Positions 1 to 11,601 of a DNA stretch of 64,000 nucleotides are shown here, in pieces (position 1 is the first letter of the stretch; each line of letters opens with the position of its first letter). The DNA lies in the NCBI RefSeq assembly GCF_021155765.1, contig NC_060110.1, positions 16,204,001 through 16,268,000 of the forward strand. Reading direction: 5' to 3'. The stretch comes from Diprion similis (lineage: Eukaryota > Arthropoda > Insecta > Hymenoptera > Diprionidae). The translations under genes were made by a program, and so were the position numbers. A model generated the notes under the pieces. It ran no database searches. It saw only the letters and a list, made by a program, of their open reading frames with translations, and was not told the origin of the DNA.

Positions 1-1216
1 CGCCAGCTACGATTTAAAATGGTGGCGGGACGTAACAATTAGCGATTGATTTGAATTGCAAGGAATGTATCAGAAATTCAGTTATTTGCGATTGAATTGA
101 CTGAAAATAAATATGTCATATGGTTACTCAAATGTTTTTAACGACACAGTTTAGGTGGGAATTTGAAATTACGGTATTAAAACAATAAATAAAGGAATAA
201 ACAACTTCGAACATCATTTTATTTATTTCGGAAGAAATGAACTATTATTAATTATAAGGATGTATAATAGCGTTAAGAAACTGGAAAATAAATATATAAT
301 TTAAATCACATATTGTGTATATGTATACATATCAAAAGTTAATATCACTATTGTCCTTTGTGAAGAGTCTCTTGACTCAAACAGTAGAAGAAACCAACAT
401 TTTGCTCTTGGTTACATTGAAAAAAAATATTTCAATAAAAAAATAAAAGCATATCGTGTAAAAGTGTAAATTCCAATTCCTGGATTTTGTTCACCTGATT
501 TTATGTTTTGGTTCAGCTGTGTTTTTCCGTTTTTTCGTCAAACATACATTTACTCTATGAATTAGGAATATATATTCATTTGAAAGACTGAAAAATTTTC
601 ATCTCTTCGTATCGCAAATCAGTTATTATAGTGTATTTGACTGTGGTATTGAAAAAAAAAAAAAAATTCAATTTGCAAATAAATTGGTTACTTGGAAAGG
701 TTCGAACCATGTAAATCATGAACATCATTTCTTCCATATTTCAGACCGAACAATCGGTGTAAGAAAGTAAGCTGTTTAGATAATAGGATAAAATAAACTT
801 ACGATGTGAGAAAAAGAAAGGCGACGTTTTAAGGAAAAAAAATTTCAAACGGGAACGACACCATAGTTTCAGATAATCTACACCGCATACCCAGTAAGTT
901 TTAGTCTAATCGTAGCAAGAGTTTTCTCATGACTACGAAGCAAAATAAAACTTACGCGAAGTTTTTACGTGTCACATTTTTGCCAGATATTGTGGTAATA
1001 ATTACTGTTTTCTATTCTCTGTGAAGAAAAAAAAAAATCATGCCTAGATTAACATCAATTTCAACTAACAAAATAATCATTACGTTTTTAAATAACCAAA
1101 TTCGGGTATCCACTGTCTCAATGTAAAATGATTCATGTTTAACGTTAGAAATCTTAGTAGTACTTGTTGTGCATTTGAAGATTTGTACGTACCTAGTTTC
1201 TGTCTGGTAAGTATCA
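1..1216. other. Non-coding AT-rich stretch downstream of LRRC47
   Basis: This stretch is AT-rich and has several A-runs, for example around 650-667. I see no coding exon. It should hold the 3' UTR of the LRRC47 gene on the minus strand, but no convincing AATAAA lies close behind its stop codon. The sequence GGTTCGAACC near 699-708 looks like a tRNA T-loop, but no tRNA fold surrounds it. Confidence 0.6.
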
Positions 1217-3533
1217 TCATTCACGAATTATTGTTACGTTACTATTTTCAAAAATCAAATCTGATCTTGATGGATATACTAGTTTCATATTTCCTTCCAA
1301 GTCAACCACTTTTATTTGTTCAACTAATAAATTGTGGTAATCTTCACTGTTGTCAGTTTCCGTGGAGCAGCCAAGTCCCAGCATCACGAGTTCATTAAGA
1401 AATTGGTCAGCAACTTTTCTGTTATTTAACAATCTTAGATTTGATTACAGTTCAAAAATCAAACTCCTTCGTCAATAAGAATTCTATAAAATTCTTGGGA
1501 TTGTTTTATGACACGATTTTCAGCAAATGATAAAGATTCATTTCAAGGAAACCACACAGATGTTTCATTTCAAATATTACGCGGCAAAGAAAGAAGGAAT
1601 ATTAATTTATTCAAATATACTATATTGAAAATTTTCCATTCGCACATGATTTTCATCACATATACCAACAGAATGTAACGGAAATATTGATTCCAAATGA
1701 AATCTGCTAAGGGTAATGAGAAATTACCTATATTTGCATTTTGCATGTTAAAGATTTTTTCATTTAAAGAAAGCATGGAGTTCTTTTTGTAGATCATAAC
1801 ACAACCAAAGTTACTAGATAAGTGCGGGATAGAAATAATTATTTTTTGTTACAGTTGAGCTGTTATCATTAAATCTTTCAGGGATCAATTTGTAGCTTAG
1901 TTATTGTCAATTATCATAGCAATAATATTTCATAACTATAAAATTGCAAATATCACATTATAAAATATAAACTGAAAATTGTTTTGGATATTACCTGCAA
2001 ACTTGCTGAGAAGATGCGCTGGTGACTTCGACAAACATATCTTTGGTGCTAGGAGACATTTTGGTGATGTCACTGTTTGTTATTGGCGGAAACGAAATAA
2101 CTTGATTCAAACTATCCAGGAGGCATGGGTACAGTGATTTACCTTCCAAAAGGTATAAATATCTGTGAATACCAGAGTAAACATTGCGCTTCTTTTCTCT
2201 TCGCAAGTTATCGGCTTCTGTTTGTAAATGTTGAAACAGTGCTGCACCTGTATATGACTTCTGGCGCATCAGTGGCTTGATTTCAATTTCTTTAGGAGGT
2301 TTTGCCGTATACATCAGATTTCCTTGACAACAGATAAATAAATAAGACTGATTAGAATTCATCGTAAGTGTAAGTCCTATGGATGTAAAATTGATGAACA
2401 ATAATCAATGAATTGTAGTCATGAGTACAAAAAAGAATTAAAGAAAAGAACTAATGAATTTCACCAGGTTTTATTAAGTCCAAATCGTGCGTTGCTATTG
2501 TAGCAGCATTCCTTTTTTCGCATATCCCTTCATGTAGTTTGGTTTGTAATTGAATGAACTTTTTGAAGCTTTCCTCTGTGAAGTTCAAATTTCTCACAAC
2601 ACAAGCAACTATGTGCGGTCGGACAGATTTAACGTGTTCTGTTATTTGTACAACAGGTGTTTGGTCCATCACTTTCAAGACCCTGAGCTTATGAGTCAAT
2701 TTGTCGACGGAATTGATGTTGCTGTCATTTGACTCGGAAGATTTCCTTCCTTTTTTCCCTTTCTTCGATTTACCAGGAGCTCCTGAGCCGTCGCCAACCT
2801 TCGGACAATGTTGCCTAACGTAGTCCAATACCTGTTTGGTCCTACACTGATCTACAAGTTTATAGAGCCGTTTATCCGAGAGGGGATTTCCCTTCAGATT
2901 CAATTCCTTCAATTTACCGCAGTCGGAGAGTTCCTTGGGTACGATCACTATTGAGTTATCGGAGAGATCCAAAAGTTTCAACGACTGTAAGACGCTGATG
3001 GTTGACGGAATTTCTTTAATTTTATTACCGTTCACTCTGATTTCAGTGAGGTGAACCAACTCGGCGTAACACACGTGGGGAAACGCGTCAAACTGGTTGT
3101 TAGATAAGTCCAATATACTCAGCTTGATGTTAGCGGCTTGAGACGGTAATTCTTTTAGGGCATTTAAGCCGAGGTTGAGGGTCATGAGCTGAGTCAAGTT
3201 ACCGAGATCGTCGGGAACGAAATCAAGGTTATTTCTGGACACATCTAGTACTTTTAATTTGGTCAATTTCCCGATGGCCGAGGGCAGTTTGGCGATTTTA
3301 TTCGAATGCAGTACAAGACTGGTGAGGTTTTCCAGTTTACCAATTTCGTCGGGTATCGCATCGAGGCACGTGTCGTTTATGTTCAAGTAGTTTAACCCTT
3401 GCAGGTTAAATATCGTCTTGTCCAAACCCGACTTTTCTAACCGCTGCGATACGGAGGCCCCGGAAAGGACCAATTCGTGCCTGTTTTCTTTTCGCGCTTG
3501 GCTCACCTCCGGCCAAGATTCATCCGAAGTCAT
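1217..3533 (-). CDS. LRRC47: Leucine-rich repeat-containing protein 47 (LRRC47), 3 exons
   Basis: The exons are 3533-2465, 2322-1995 and 1418-1217, and together encode 532 residues. The junctions are GT/AG with phases 1 and 2. The start is the ATG at 3533, whose protein begins MTSDESWPEV, like the SESWPE start of vertebrate LRRC47; the frame is open a little further upstream but without an ATG. Residues about 40-235 hold around eight LxxLxLxxN leucine-rich repeats. A basic linker (GKSKKGKKGRK) follows near residue 250. The C-terminal half (about 290-530) is a B3/B4 domain like that of the phenylalanyl-tRNA synthetase beta chain, with YTAKPPKEIEIKP, a YSGIHRYLYLLEGK stretch and a VYPSRSDL end. 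In the family the protein is cytosolic and its role is poorly defined. The end at NVTIIRE agrees with the usual family terminus. Identity is confident; UTRs are not defined. Confidence 0.93.
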
Positions 3534-5749
3534 TATCGGATTGATTCCTTGCAAATTTTCACTTCTATTCCTATATTTCCTGTCACTACAACGTCACCGT
3601 GCAGCTGACACTTAGGTTATGTGCCGGTTGCCTGGTTCTGATTCTGCTACTAGTATCTCGATAATCGATTCGCAAACTTAACGCCATCTTGAATCTCAAA
3701 CGAGAATCGCGACGCGAAAACCGTCCGTGAATTTAAAAACGTTCGGAAACTGTGATCGTTCGCCTCACGTTACTATACAACGATCGCAGTGATTAACGTT
3801 GATATCGAATTTTTATTCAACTAATATTTCCAATATCTTTAAAAACAGAGTATGCTTAATCTGCAAACTTTTGAGTGGGTTTTATCTGAAGCGTTCAACT
3901 GTTCTATTTTGAAATACTGGCCAATTAGAATTCTGCTTACCTTACGGTTCACCCGCCGAAAACTACCTTCGTTCGAATGTACCTGCAAGAAGTATATATA
4001 ATATATAATAATATTCGGTTTTTTTCTAAAAAATGTGCTACAGATTAACTGCTGAGCAAGCACAGTGAAGTTTCAGAAAATTAGGTCAAGTATTCGTGTA
4101 TAGTATAATATCAAATATTGGCCTGTATGCAGTTGCACAATTAAACAGTTCTCGATCGGATTATCTCTGACCTTATTCCTTGCTTACTTATGTCGCAGAA
4201 AAGTCTAGGATATATGAGCGTTGATAACAGCCAGCATTAGTTATCGGCCGGTTCTAAATAAGTATAAATCCCACATTATTCGGGTGTATGTACATCCCGT
4301 ATGTAGTCTTGTTTTCGGCACGTGTGCTGCGCACCATCCGGTCGGGAACCGTTTGTTTCAGCTTGTAATGTCAGGTTTGAATGACTTAAATGTGAACTAC
4401 GCGACTTATCGCTTTTGGAATAATTTAAACGTTTTGGCACTAGATTAGCGCGTATCTTTGGGTGGTAGTAAGGATATCCGAGGATAATTTATTCCTAGAA
4501 TACTAAATTATTGCATCGAGTGAGTTACAGATTTCGTAACCGGTTCTGCGATGGGGGAGGGGGGTTATGATACCTGTTCTCCTTTGAACATGAACCTGGC
4601 CGTCGTCTCCTTGTCGCCATAAATTTGAATAAGATAAACACAATATGAAACAGGTGCACGCTTGAACAATCACGTAGGAAATAGATCTTGTTGGCACGAC
4701 GTGACGTGGCGAAAATTCAATTTGCCTTAGAGTCTAATGAATGCATACATAATGTAATCTTCAAACGCAGCATTGGCTCCTTTGCAATTCGCATGTAAAC
4801 ACGAGGTCGCGATTGGTGCATATTGTATATATTTGCGAAACATAAAAAGGCACTTTAAGGACTCATGTTTTATTATATTATTAAATCTTGCGGCCAACCG
4901 CGCGAGCATCCATACAGTCATATCTTGTAAATAAATCTCTCGCGGATATTTAAATTTTGAAGTGTGAATACGGAAAAGAAACTCGATGTCCGGAGAATTC
5001 TTTTTCAGCCATCGGATGTCCTCGGTCGGAAATCTCCACGATCATTCGTCCGGGCGTTGAGGAAGGCTTTGCGCACCATCATCCCACTCCTGAGACTGCG
5101 TGAAAACAAAGGTCTGCTTTTCTACGCTGTAAGGTACGGATCGGCTCGAGATGTCGGACCTTGAAAATCGCGATACCGAGAAAGCATGTGCAGGATAAAA
5201 ATGACTGTACCAACAATCGACGCAAGCCGAGGTCGTGAACCTCGTCATAATTACCTTCGAGTTTGTATATGCTGCTCGAATGTATCTGCAGAATCGCACG
5301 TAAGAGGCGACCGGAGCCTTGGGACGATACGCGCCGGCTGAGCTTATTCTTTGACAAATTTTGCAAGATGATGTCTCACGCGATTATCAAGAAATATTTG
5401 CTCGCCTTGATTTGCATGTGAATGAGTATCAGGAAGCTGGCCCTGCCCACACCTTCCCGCAATGTTTGAATAACAAGAATTGAAAAAAAAAACCTGCGTC
5501 ATGTTGCATCTTGTTAATCGGTAATAATCCGCCTTTTACCGCAATGCCAACTACCTTATCCGAGTGTAAATCCCCACCGGACCTCCCCTACCCACCAAGA
5601 CGACATAATCATAGGGGCATCGCGACGTTATTGTTGCTTGACTTGAGTCTCGGAATAAAAATTCCTAGCTTCCGGCGGAACACTTGCGCTTTATCTTTCC
5701 GGCCTCATTGCTTCCGTATTCGGAGTGGGGCTGCGGCTCTCCTGGACAA
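3534..5749. other. Intergenic region between LRRC47 and the astacin promoter
   Basis: The first 200 bases should contain the LRRC47 5' UTR and promoter (minus strand). They have no TATA box but do have CGAT-rich sequence, including TCGATAATCGATTCG near 3657-3671. I see no coding exon in the rest. The open frames here are short and random-looking. Confidence 0.55.
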
Positions 5750-5785
5750 TATAAAGAAGCTAAGCAGGACGAGAATTTCATCAGT
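5750..5785 (+). promoter_or_regulatory. TATA box and initiator, probable core promoter of the astacin gene
   Basis: TATAAAG lies at 5750-5756 and an initiator-like TCAGTC at 5781-5786. Their spacing of about 32 nt is what an arthropod TATA/Inr promoter needs. A possible leader donor (ACAG|GTCTGG) sits at 5799/5800, and a matching acceptor (CTTTCAG) ends at 6121, just 24 nt before the astacin ATG. This implies a short non-coding first exon. The assignment to the astacin gene is inferred from position and strand. Confidence 0.6.
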
Positions 5786-6145
5786 CTCAAATCGAACAGG
5801 TCTGGGCCAGAAAGTCGTAATTGAAAAGCCACTTCAGCAGTGCAGTAACACCACCGTTTAGATCGATAAGATCATCGATCAATCATCGATTCGTTGAAAC
5901 TGAACATTTGATTTGTCAGCACTGTCTGGTAAATTGGACCAAACAGATCAATTCAAATTTTTAAACATTCCCTGTAATTGAAGAAAACGCATTTCAAAGT
6001 AAAATCTGTAGTACCTCAAAATCCCCAAAATTTTTTTCAAGTACATCGAAAATTTTGAACTCATTATTTACTACAGTAGTATTCATCATCAGAGCTTACT
6101 TTAATGTCTGTATTCTTTCAGCAGGACGTCAGTTAACGTTCCACG

Positions 6146-8338
6146 ATGGCAATACAACTATCAGCTTCATTCCTGACTATTATTTTGGCCACATCCTCAG
6201 CCTGGCCGTACTTCCGACGTCGGGACATATTTGACAACACAGTGGACAGTCCCAACGGGCCGCTGAGCCACATACGAAATCTCGAGGACGTACTTTTCGG
6301 TTTACCGAATAATGACACCGGAAGAAAGGTAGCCGCATGGAACGAGGAGTTGGAGATTAATCCAGAGGAGCTCGGGGAGTATGCCGAGGGTGACATCCTC
6401 TTCCCGTTTGGAATGGGTCGCAACGGTCTGAAGTCGGAGAGCATGCGGTGGCCTGGGGGTGTAGTCCCTTATATGATCAGCCCCTACTTCAGTAAGCTCC
6501 TTTTTGACTTTGTCTTATCGAATTGCGGCCACGTTTTCGTTTCACTTTCGAGAAAAAATGCCGAGTTTTCAATGTGTAACTATAAATGAAAAAAAAAAAA
6601 CAGATTTCGATCGAGCTCGAGATAAAGGGTCCACTCACTTCAAGAATACTTTTCGATTCGCACGCCCACACTTGAATTATTGGAAACTTAGGCGACGATA
6701 CTTTCATGCGTAACAGTCAAGGGTGTTATAAAATCTCGGATTACTTAAAATTTGGCGTTTTGAGGTACAAACGAAACATTTTATCACGGCCTGTGTCCGA
6801 TTTGTAATTTTTAAACCTCTGTGTAAAAATCGAGCCAGTATAATTCGCGGTAGTATAACATTGAGTCGAAAGTCGATCTGTGTCGTGCATTGCTTTGCCC
6901 GAGGATCAATCGTGCGCAATATAACCGGCAAAATTTACGAATTCGAAGAATTGGCATGGAATTAACCGAAGGTCGTAAAATGATTCGGTCTCGATCCCCC
7001 CAAGGTCGGTCGTGTGTTCTTCGTAGTATGCAATTATTAGCTGATGGAATTTTTGGAATTGAATTTAGCGTAGACTGCGTAGAGGTCGATGACTTTATCA
7101 ACTCGTACTAAATAAATAACAAACGAATTTTCAGCTGGTGCGGCTTTGAATCTGATCCACGAAGCCATGAATGACTTCCACACAAATACGTGCATCAGGT
7201 TCAAACCCTACGTCGGGGAAGAAACCGATTACATAAGAATTGCAGCCGGGAACACCGGATGCTGGAGTAGCGTCGGTCGGACCGGAGGTAGGCAGGATGT
7301 GAACCTCCAGGTACCGGGATGTGTCACCAAAAAGGGAACAGTAATTCACGAACTGATGCACGCGGTTGGATTTTTGCACGAACAGAACAGATGGGAACGC
7401 GACGATCACGTCGTCATCAACTGGGGAAACATCCAATCAGGTATGCTAATTATATCATCCATGTTATAATAAGTTACTAGCTATACGGTAATGCCTGTTA
7501 TTTAATAATCCGATTTGGGTCCTCGTATACATATAATCGGTAGCTAGCGTAGCAATAAACGCGTCGTTCACCGGTGATTAAATGTTATTGAATCTATGTT
7601 TACACCGTTCATTTCGTTACAACGCCAAAGGCGACGAGGAGCTCGTTTATGTGAGAGACTCCAGCAGTCGCTTCGTCCAATCGATACGAAGAAATTTTAT
7701 TTGATTTTTTCTTCTACCCGGTTTCAGGACGCAGGAACAACTTCGAGAGAGCAACGAAGGAAACTACCGACGCATTCGGTATCGGATATGACTACGGAAG
7801 TGTAATGCATTACTCGCCGAACGCTTTTTCCACTAATGGGAGGCCGACTATTGAGCCCAAGGTACGCTGTAACTGCCATTAAATATTGCACCCACGCTCG
7901 TCGTGGCTTATGGTCTTGACGCTCAAAGTTCTTCTCAAACTGCTTGGGGATTGGCTGAGAATCGGCTTTCCGAAGCTCATCGATTTCCATAATAATGTGC
8001 ATACATATTTCATTTCATCTCGAGTTAAAAAGTTCGTTTACTTCGACATTTCAAGCGATTTGCATAGGTGTGAACCTTTGCAGTTGATAATTATGGCTTC
8101 AAATTCTCAGACTGTCTAAATGAAAACTCTCTAAATTCTTTAAGTTTAGCGATAAATGCTTACCTAATTTATCCTACCGTGTGTATAGGAGCCCGGCGGT
8201 CTTCTCCCGATGGTCGGTGAGTACTTCTTCGGCAAAACCAAGGTAGTTCTTGGACAGCGCGAAGGGTTCAGCACGAAAGACATCCAAAAAATCCGGCGCA
8301 TGTACCAGTGTAGCAAGCGAAGGAGGAGCTACAACTAG
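6146..8338 (+). CDS. Secreted astacin (M12A) zinc metalloprotease, 4 coding exons
   Basis: The exons are 6146-6491, 7135-7440, 7728-7861 and 8189-8338, giving 311 residues. All junctions are GT/AG and the phases agree. A signal peptide (about residues 1-19, ending SSAWP) and a propeptide come first; EGD near residue 79 may be the Asp-switch of astacin propeptides. The catalytic domain has the zinc motif HELMHAVGFLHE, with zinc histidines 187, 191 and 197 and catalytic Glu188. The Met-turn SVMHY has Met244 and the zinc-proximal Tyr246. Cysteines 158 and 178 have the family spacing, and Cys135 probably pairs with the Cys near the C-terminus. The protein ends after the catalytic domain (basic tail KRRRSYN), with no CUB, EGF or ShK domain. 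Many insect astacins are gut or reproductive-tract proteases; the substrate here is unknown. It is the only plus-strand gene in the window. Confidence 0.94.
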
Positions 8339-8887
8339 TTAATTTATCGAAACTGGATTTTAATCAACTTTTCACGATTTGAACTCGTCACGCGATTTTC
8401 CTACAAGCTTGGAGCCCGACTTTCCTCTGTTATCCGCGTGGACTTTGGATTCTAAATTGGGTTGTAGTCACTCATTGTGGTCAGCTTATCTTGCGAAAGG
8501 ATTAACCTTCCTCTATGGTATAAGCCTAGTCTATAAATTATTATATTTAATTGTTAAGTATTTAGGATTACGCATGTGACAGGGGTGTGCAAATATTTAA
8601 AATTTTATAATTCTTCCGACGTTATTCAAGTCTGGAGAAAATATAGGTATACACATCATTTGCACAGCCTTATCATGTATATTTGATGGTAGCTTCAGGT
8701 ACGCGTAAAATCGGGGATAACTTATGGTAGTTTCAAACGAGGCACCCGGAGGTACTCGAAACGAAGCTAGTTTCATCTCGTGAAATCTCAAAACATTTCA
8801 ATTTTAAAGACCATCAATCAAGGCGCAGTGTGCGAATTATGAGCGAGATGACTCTAGTCTGCCACTCTCGGAGTTGAAGCTCTATCA

Positions 8888-8893
8888 ATAAAA
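8888..8893 (+). terminator. AATAAA poly(A) signal, probably of the astacin gene
   Basis: AATAAA occurs 550 bases after the astacin stop codon, on the coding strand. A second AATAAA lies near 8971. Either could serve; 3' end reads are needed to choose. Confidence 0.4.
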
Positions 8894-9137
8894 CACACCA
8901 AAGTACAATGTTAGCTATGTAAGACGCATTTTAATTTATATATATATTAATCAATGTGTGATCAAATAATCAATAAACTTACTCAAAACACAAACTTTAG
9001 GTTTTTTCCGATTTAATTTAAGCAAAAGCAGATCAAAGAGACGTTGAAGCAGACAAGCACATTATACCCAGCGGGATCTTTTGAACAAAACTTTCACACT
9101 TAATCCATAATCGTGATTACATCTATAGATTTTCCGT

Positions 9138-9143
9138 TTTATT
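9138..9143 (-). terminator. Possible AATAAA poly(A) signal of the OBP gene
   Basis: The plus-strand TTTATT is AATAAA on the OBP strand, about 365 bases downstream of its stop. It is the nearest exact match I noticed. In AT-rich DNA such a hexamer is common by chance. Confidence 0.3.
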
Positions 9144-9507
9144 ATATTTCGCTTTTCATTGACATGTTTTTTGTAGCCAGCTTTTTGAATCACCCTCGGT
9201 CGATAAACCAAAAGTGACTAAAATTATTTTACGTTATATTTAACCACCGATTATCTTTACGCTAAATTATTAGTTTGCGCGTTAAATTCTAATAATATAC
9301 AAGCCAGAAGTCACCGAGACTCTAAAATACCTTCAGTGTAATTCTGAGATCTGAAGAATTCACTTGTACGTATAACTCATGACGGAAGCAGCAGCCTTCG
9401 ATCAAATTCGACACATTTTTTTCGAAATCACTTGTCCCAGAAAACTTGTTTTTTCCGTACATTCGACTTCGACCTTCCCTGATTCAATGAATCTCTTTTT
9501 CGAGTGA

Positions 9508-10530
9508 TTATTTCATGGCAGGTCCTGCAGTCGCTTCTTGTAATCCGTTTGCGGTATGCATCCAGAAACATTCGGTGAAAATTGAGGCTCGGTTACAAGG
9601 GCTTGAGGATTCTGAAGTCGAACAAAAATTTTTTTTACACCATTGTTTGTCAAAGGAAGACCTGAGAAATGATGTATAGAATATGCTTTCTTCACCGTAC
9701 CAATTGCCGTACATCTGTATGATAGCAACTCGATCCGGTTTTGAGGAACCTGAGCTGCCTGTAAAGCTGATCTGATGTTGTGCAATTCGAAGCCTCCATC
9801 ACGATCCATCTGAAAAAATTGAACCATCGTTATACCCAGTTCGGGAGATTTTTAAAAAGCTATAAAAAGGTGTCCGACATTGAAAGCGTATACCTAAATT
9901 ACGACGTGTCATGCTCATGCATGGGATCGGTGACAATTTTTGGTGTATCAATATCATGATACCTCAAGACCAGTTGCGTCAGACTTATTATTCATTGTCA
10001 TATGTCAGTATAAAGATTGATTATCATTCTTGCCAGTTGGTTGTGACTATTCGAATGATAGACGAGCGAAGAAATTTATTCATTGACTACTAGAGCTGTG
10101 AATAATTCATTTACATATGTACTCACCCATCCATATTCGACGTAAAGGCAGAGCAGGAAACACTGCGAATACAATAAGGCTTTTCATTACATACTTACAC
10201 ATGGAAAGTCGTACCGTGAGTTTAAAAATCTACTTTCTAATTACCTTGAACGCGTCTGTTTGCGCCTGCGAATGATGTATGTCGCGATGGATCAGGACCG
10301 AATTAACTGTGTCCAAACTGATGGGACTCGAGGCATTGCAGAGACGAAGAATGCCCAACTCGCCAGCGATTCTCTGAGTAAAAAATTTCAGCTTCATATG
10401 CAGAAATATTTTCAACCATATCATCTGTCGTTATAGATTATCAGACATCGAGACTCACCGTAGGAATACAGACGCATAAACCAATCATGCAGCTGGAAAG
10501 CACAAGTGCAAGAACCGTTTTCTGCAACAT
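9508..10530 (-). CDS. Classic odorant-binding protein (PBP/GOBP family), 5 exons
   Basis: The exons are 10530-10459, 10373-10245, 10162-10127, 9809-9701 and 9611-9508, giving 149 residues; every junction is GT/AG with matching phase (0,0,0,1). Residues 1-23 are a signal peptide. Six cysteines at 36, 68, 72, 112, 121 and 130 give C-x31-C-x3-C-x39-C-x8-C-x8-C, which is the classic insect OBP pattern; CFLLC carries C2 and C3, and the C5 to C6 stretch CNRASIFTEC has the exact x8 spacing. The family folds into six helices locked by three disulfides and carries small hydrophobic ligands in sensillar lymph or other secretions. The third exon is only 36 nt and codes for the C2/C3 helix. Ligand and tissue cannot be told from sequence. 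The gene stands alone, with no paralogue nearby. Confidence 0.93.
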
Positions 10531-11601
10531 GTTTCACTCTGTCACGTAAGGAACTACTATATGCGACGAATAAATTTTGTGCTTTTGCAAAGTAATAACA
10601 AGCCGATATCACAGAAACGGAGTCTATGTGACACGCTCGACAAGAGAAATGTTAATGGGAACTTTGCCACTTATACTGGATTCTCCATATCTGACACTTC
10701 CTCTGCCCACGCAGCCGTTGATAAGAGGTTCGGTGCGAAGTAGATTGAACTAAGAATTCACAGTATTTGGCCACTGAACGAAAATGTACTGGTGAAATTT
10801 GGAACAGAGAAATAATTATTATGGTGTAGCGATATTCACTGCATTTTGCTTGACTTTATTTTAACTCTAGATACGATACTTCAGTTATAAATCTTAAGGC
10901 TAAATGTAAATTTATACTGTATTATAATAAAGTATAACAACAATGCGTAAAGAGATAATATTATTATTATCAATATAGTATAGTAACTTGTATTATGCTA
11001 AGTTTGATTGACATCTGTTTTTCTCTATCATTTCCTGCGTATAGATTTGTACAAGAATTAGTTAATTTTAACAATGCTACAGCTATGCAATTAGGTTGTA
11101 CGGTATATTACTGGTAAAAATAAAACTCTTCCAAAGCTACTGATTTTTTCGTTTTTTGGTTAATATCAAGTATAATGTTCCAGCGTTTAGAAGGTCGCCT
11201 GTACCTTCTAAATACTGAAAGAAGAAGTACACATATAGACAAGGACCTGAAAAGCGTCCATTGTCACTGAGTTTTTTCTAAGGAATAAGGAATTGCCTTA
11301 TTACCTTGTAAAGTAAATTCTTTCAACATTGCGCAGAAGACGAGCGAAACAGACACGCTGTCGAGAGGAGGTAGAAGGATGTACTCTAGGAGATAAGAGA
11401 AGGATTTGCACTGAAGTTTTTGCTACAGCGATAAGTCACGATTATGTCGGGGGATTCGATACCAGCAAAAACCGGCGAATCTCTGAACTCGCGTTAATAT
11501 GCCAGACGTGAGGAAAAACCACGTGTCACTCTCATCACCGTGTTTTCGAATAATTTACTTTTAATTTAAATTTTTCTTGGCGTTCGTTTCTCACTTTGGA
11601 T
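10531..11601. other. Spacer between OBP and GMC oxidoreductase genes
   Basis: I see no coding exon. The part next to 10530 should hold the OBP promoter and the part next to 11602 the 3' UTR of the GMC gene. The TATA-like matches upstream of the OBP start lack a well-placed initiator. Confidence 0.5.

Larger units (their letters stand above)
8339..9507. other. Convergent 3' spacer between astacin and OBP genes
   Basis: No coding exon is visible. The stretch should contain the 3' UTRs of the two converging genes, with candidate poly(A) signals on each strand (8888-8893 plus, 9138-9143 minus). Confidence 0.6.

Noticed and set aside
699-708. GGTTCGAACC, a T-loop-like sequence suggesting a tRNA
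   Set aside because: No acceptor, D or anticodon stems can be formed around it.
1012-1216. Possible fourth exon of LRRC47
   Set aside because: The family's usual C-terminus (NVTIIRE then stop) is already reached at 1217, and the further frame shows no homology.
5862-5892. Cluster of ATCGAT words resembling DRE elements
   Set aside because: It lies downstream of the likely astacin start site and no full TATCGATA is present.
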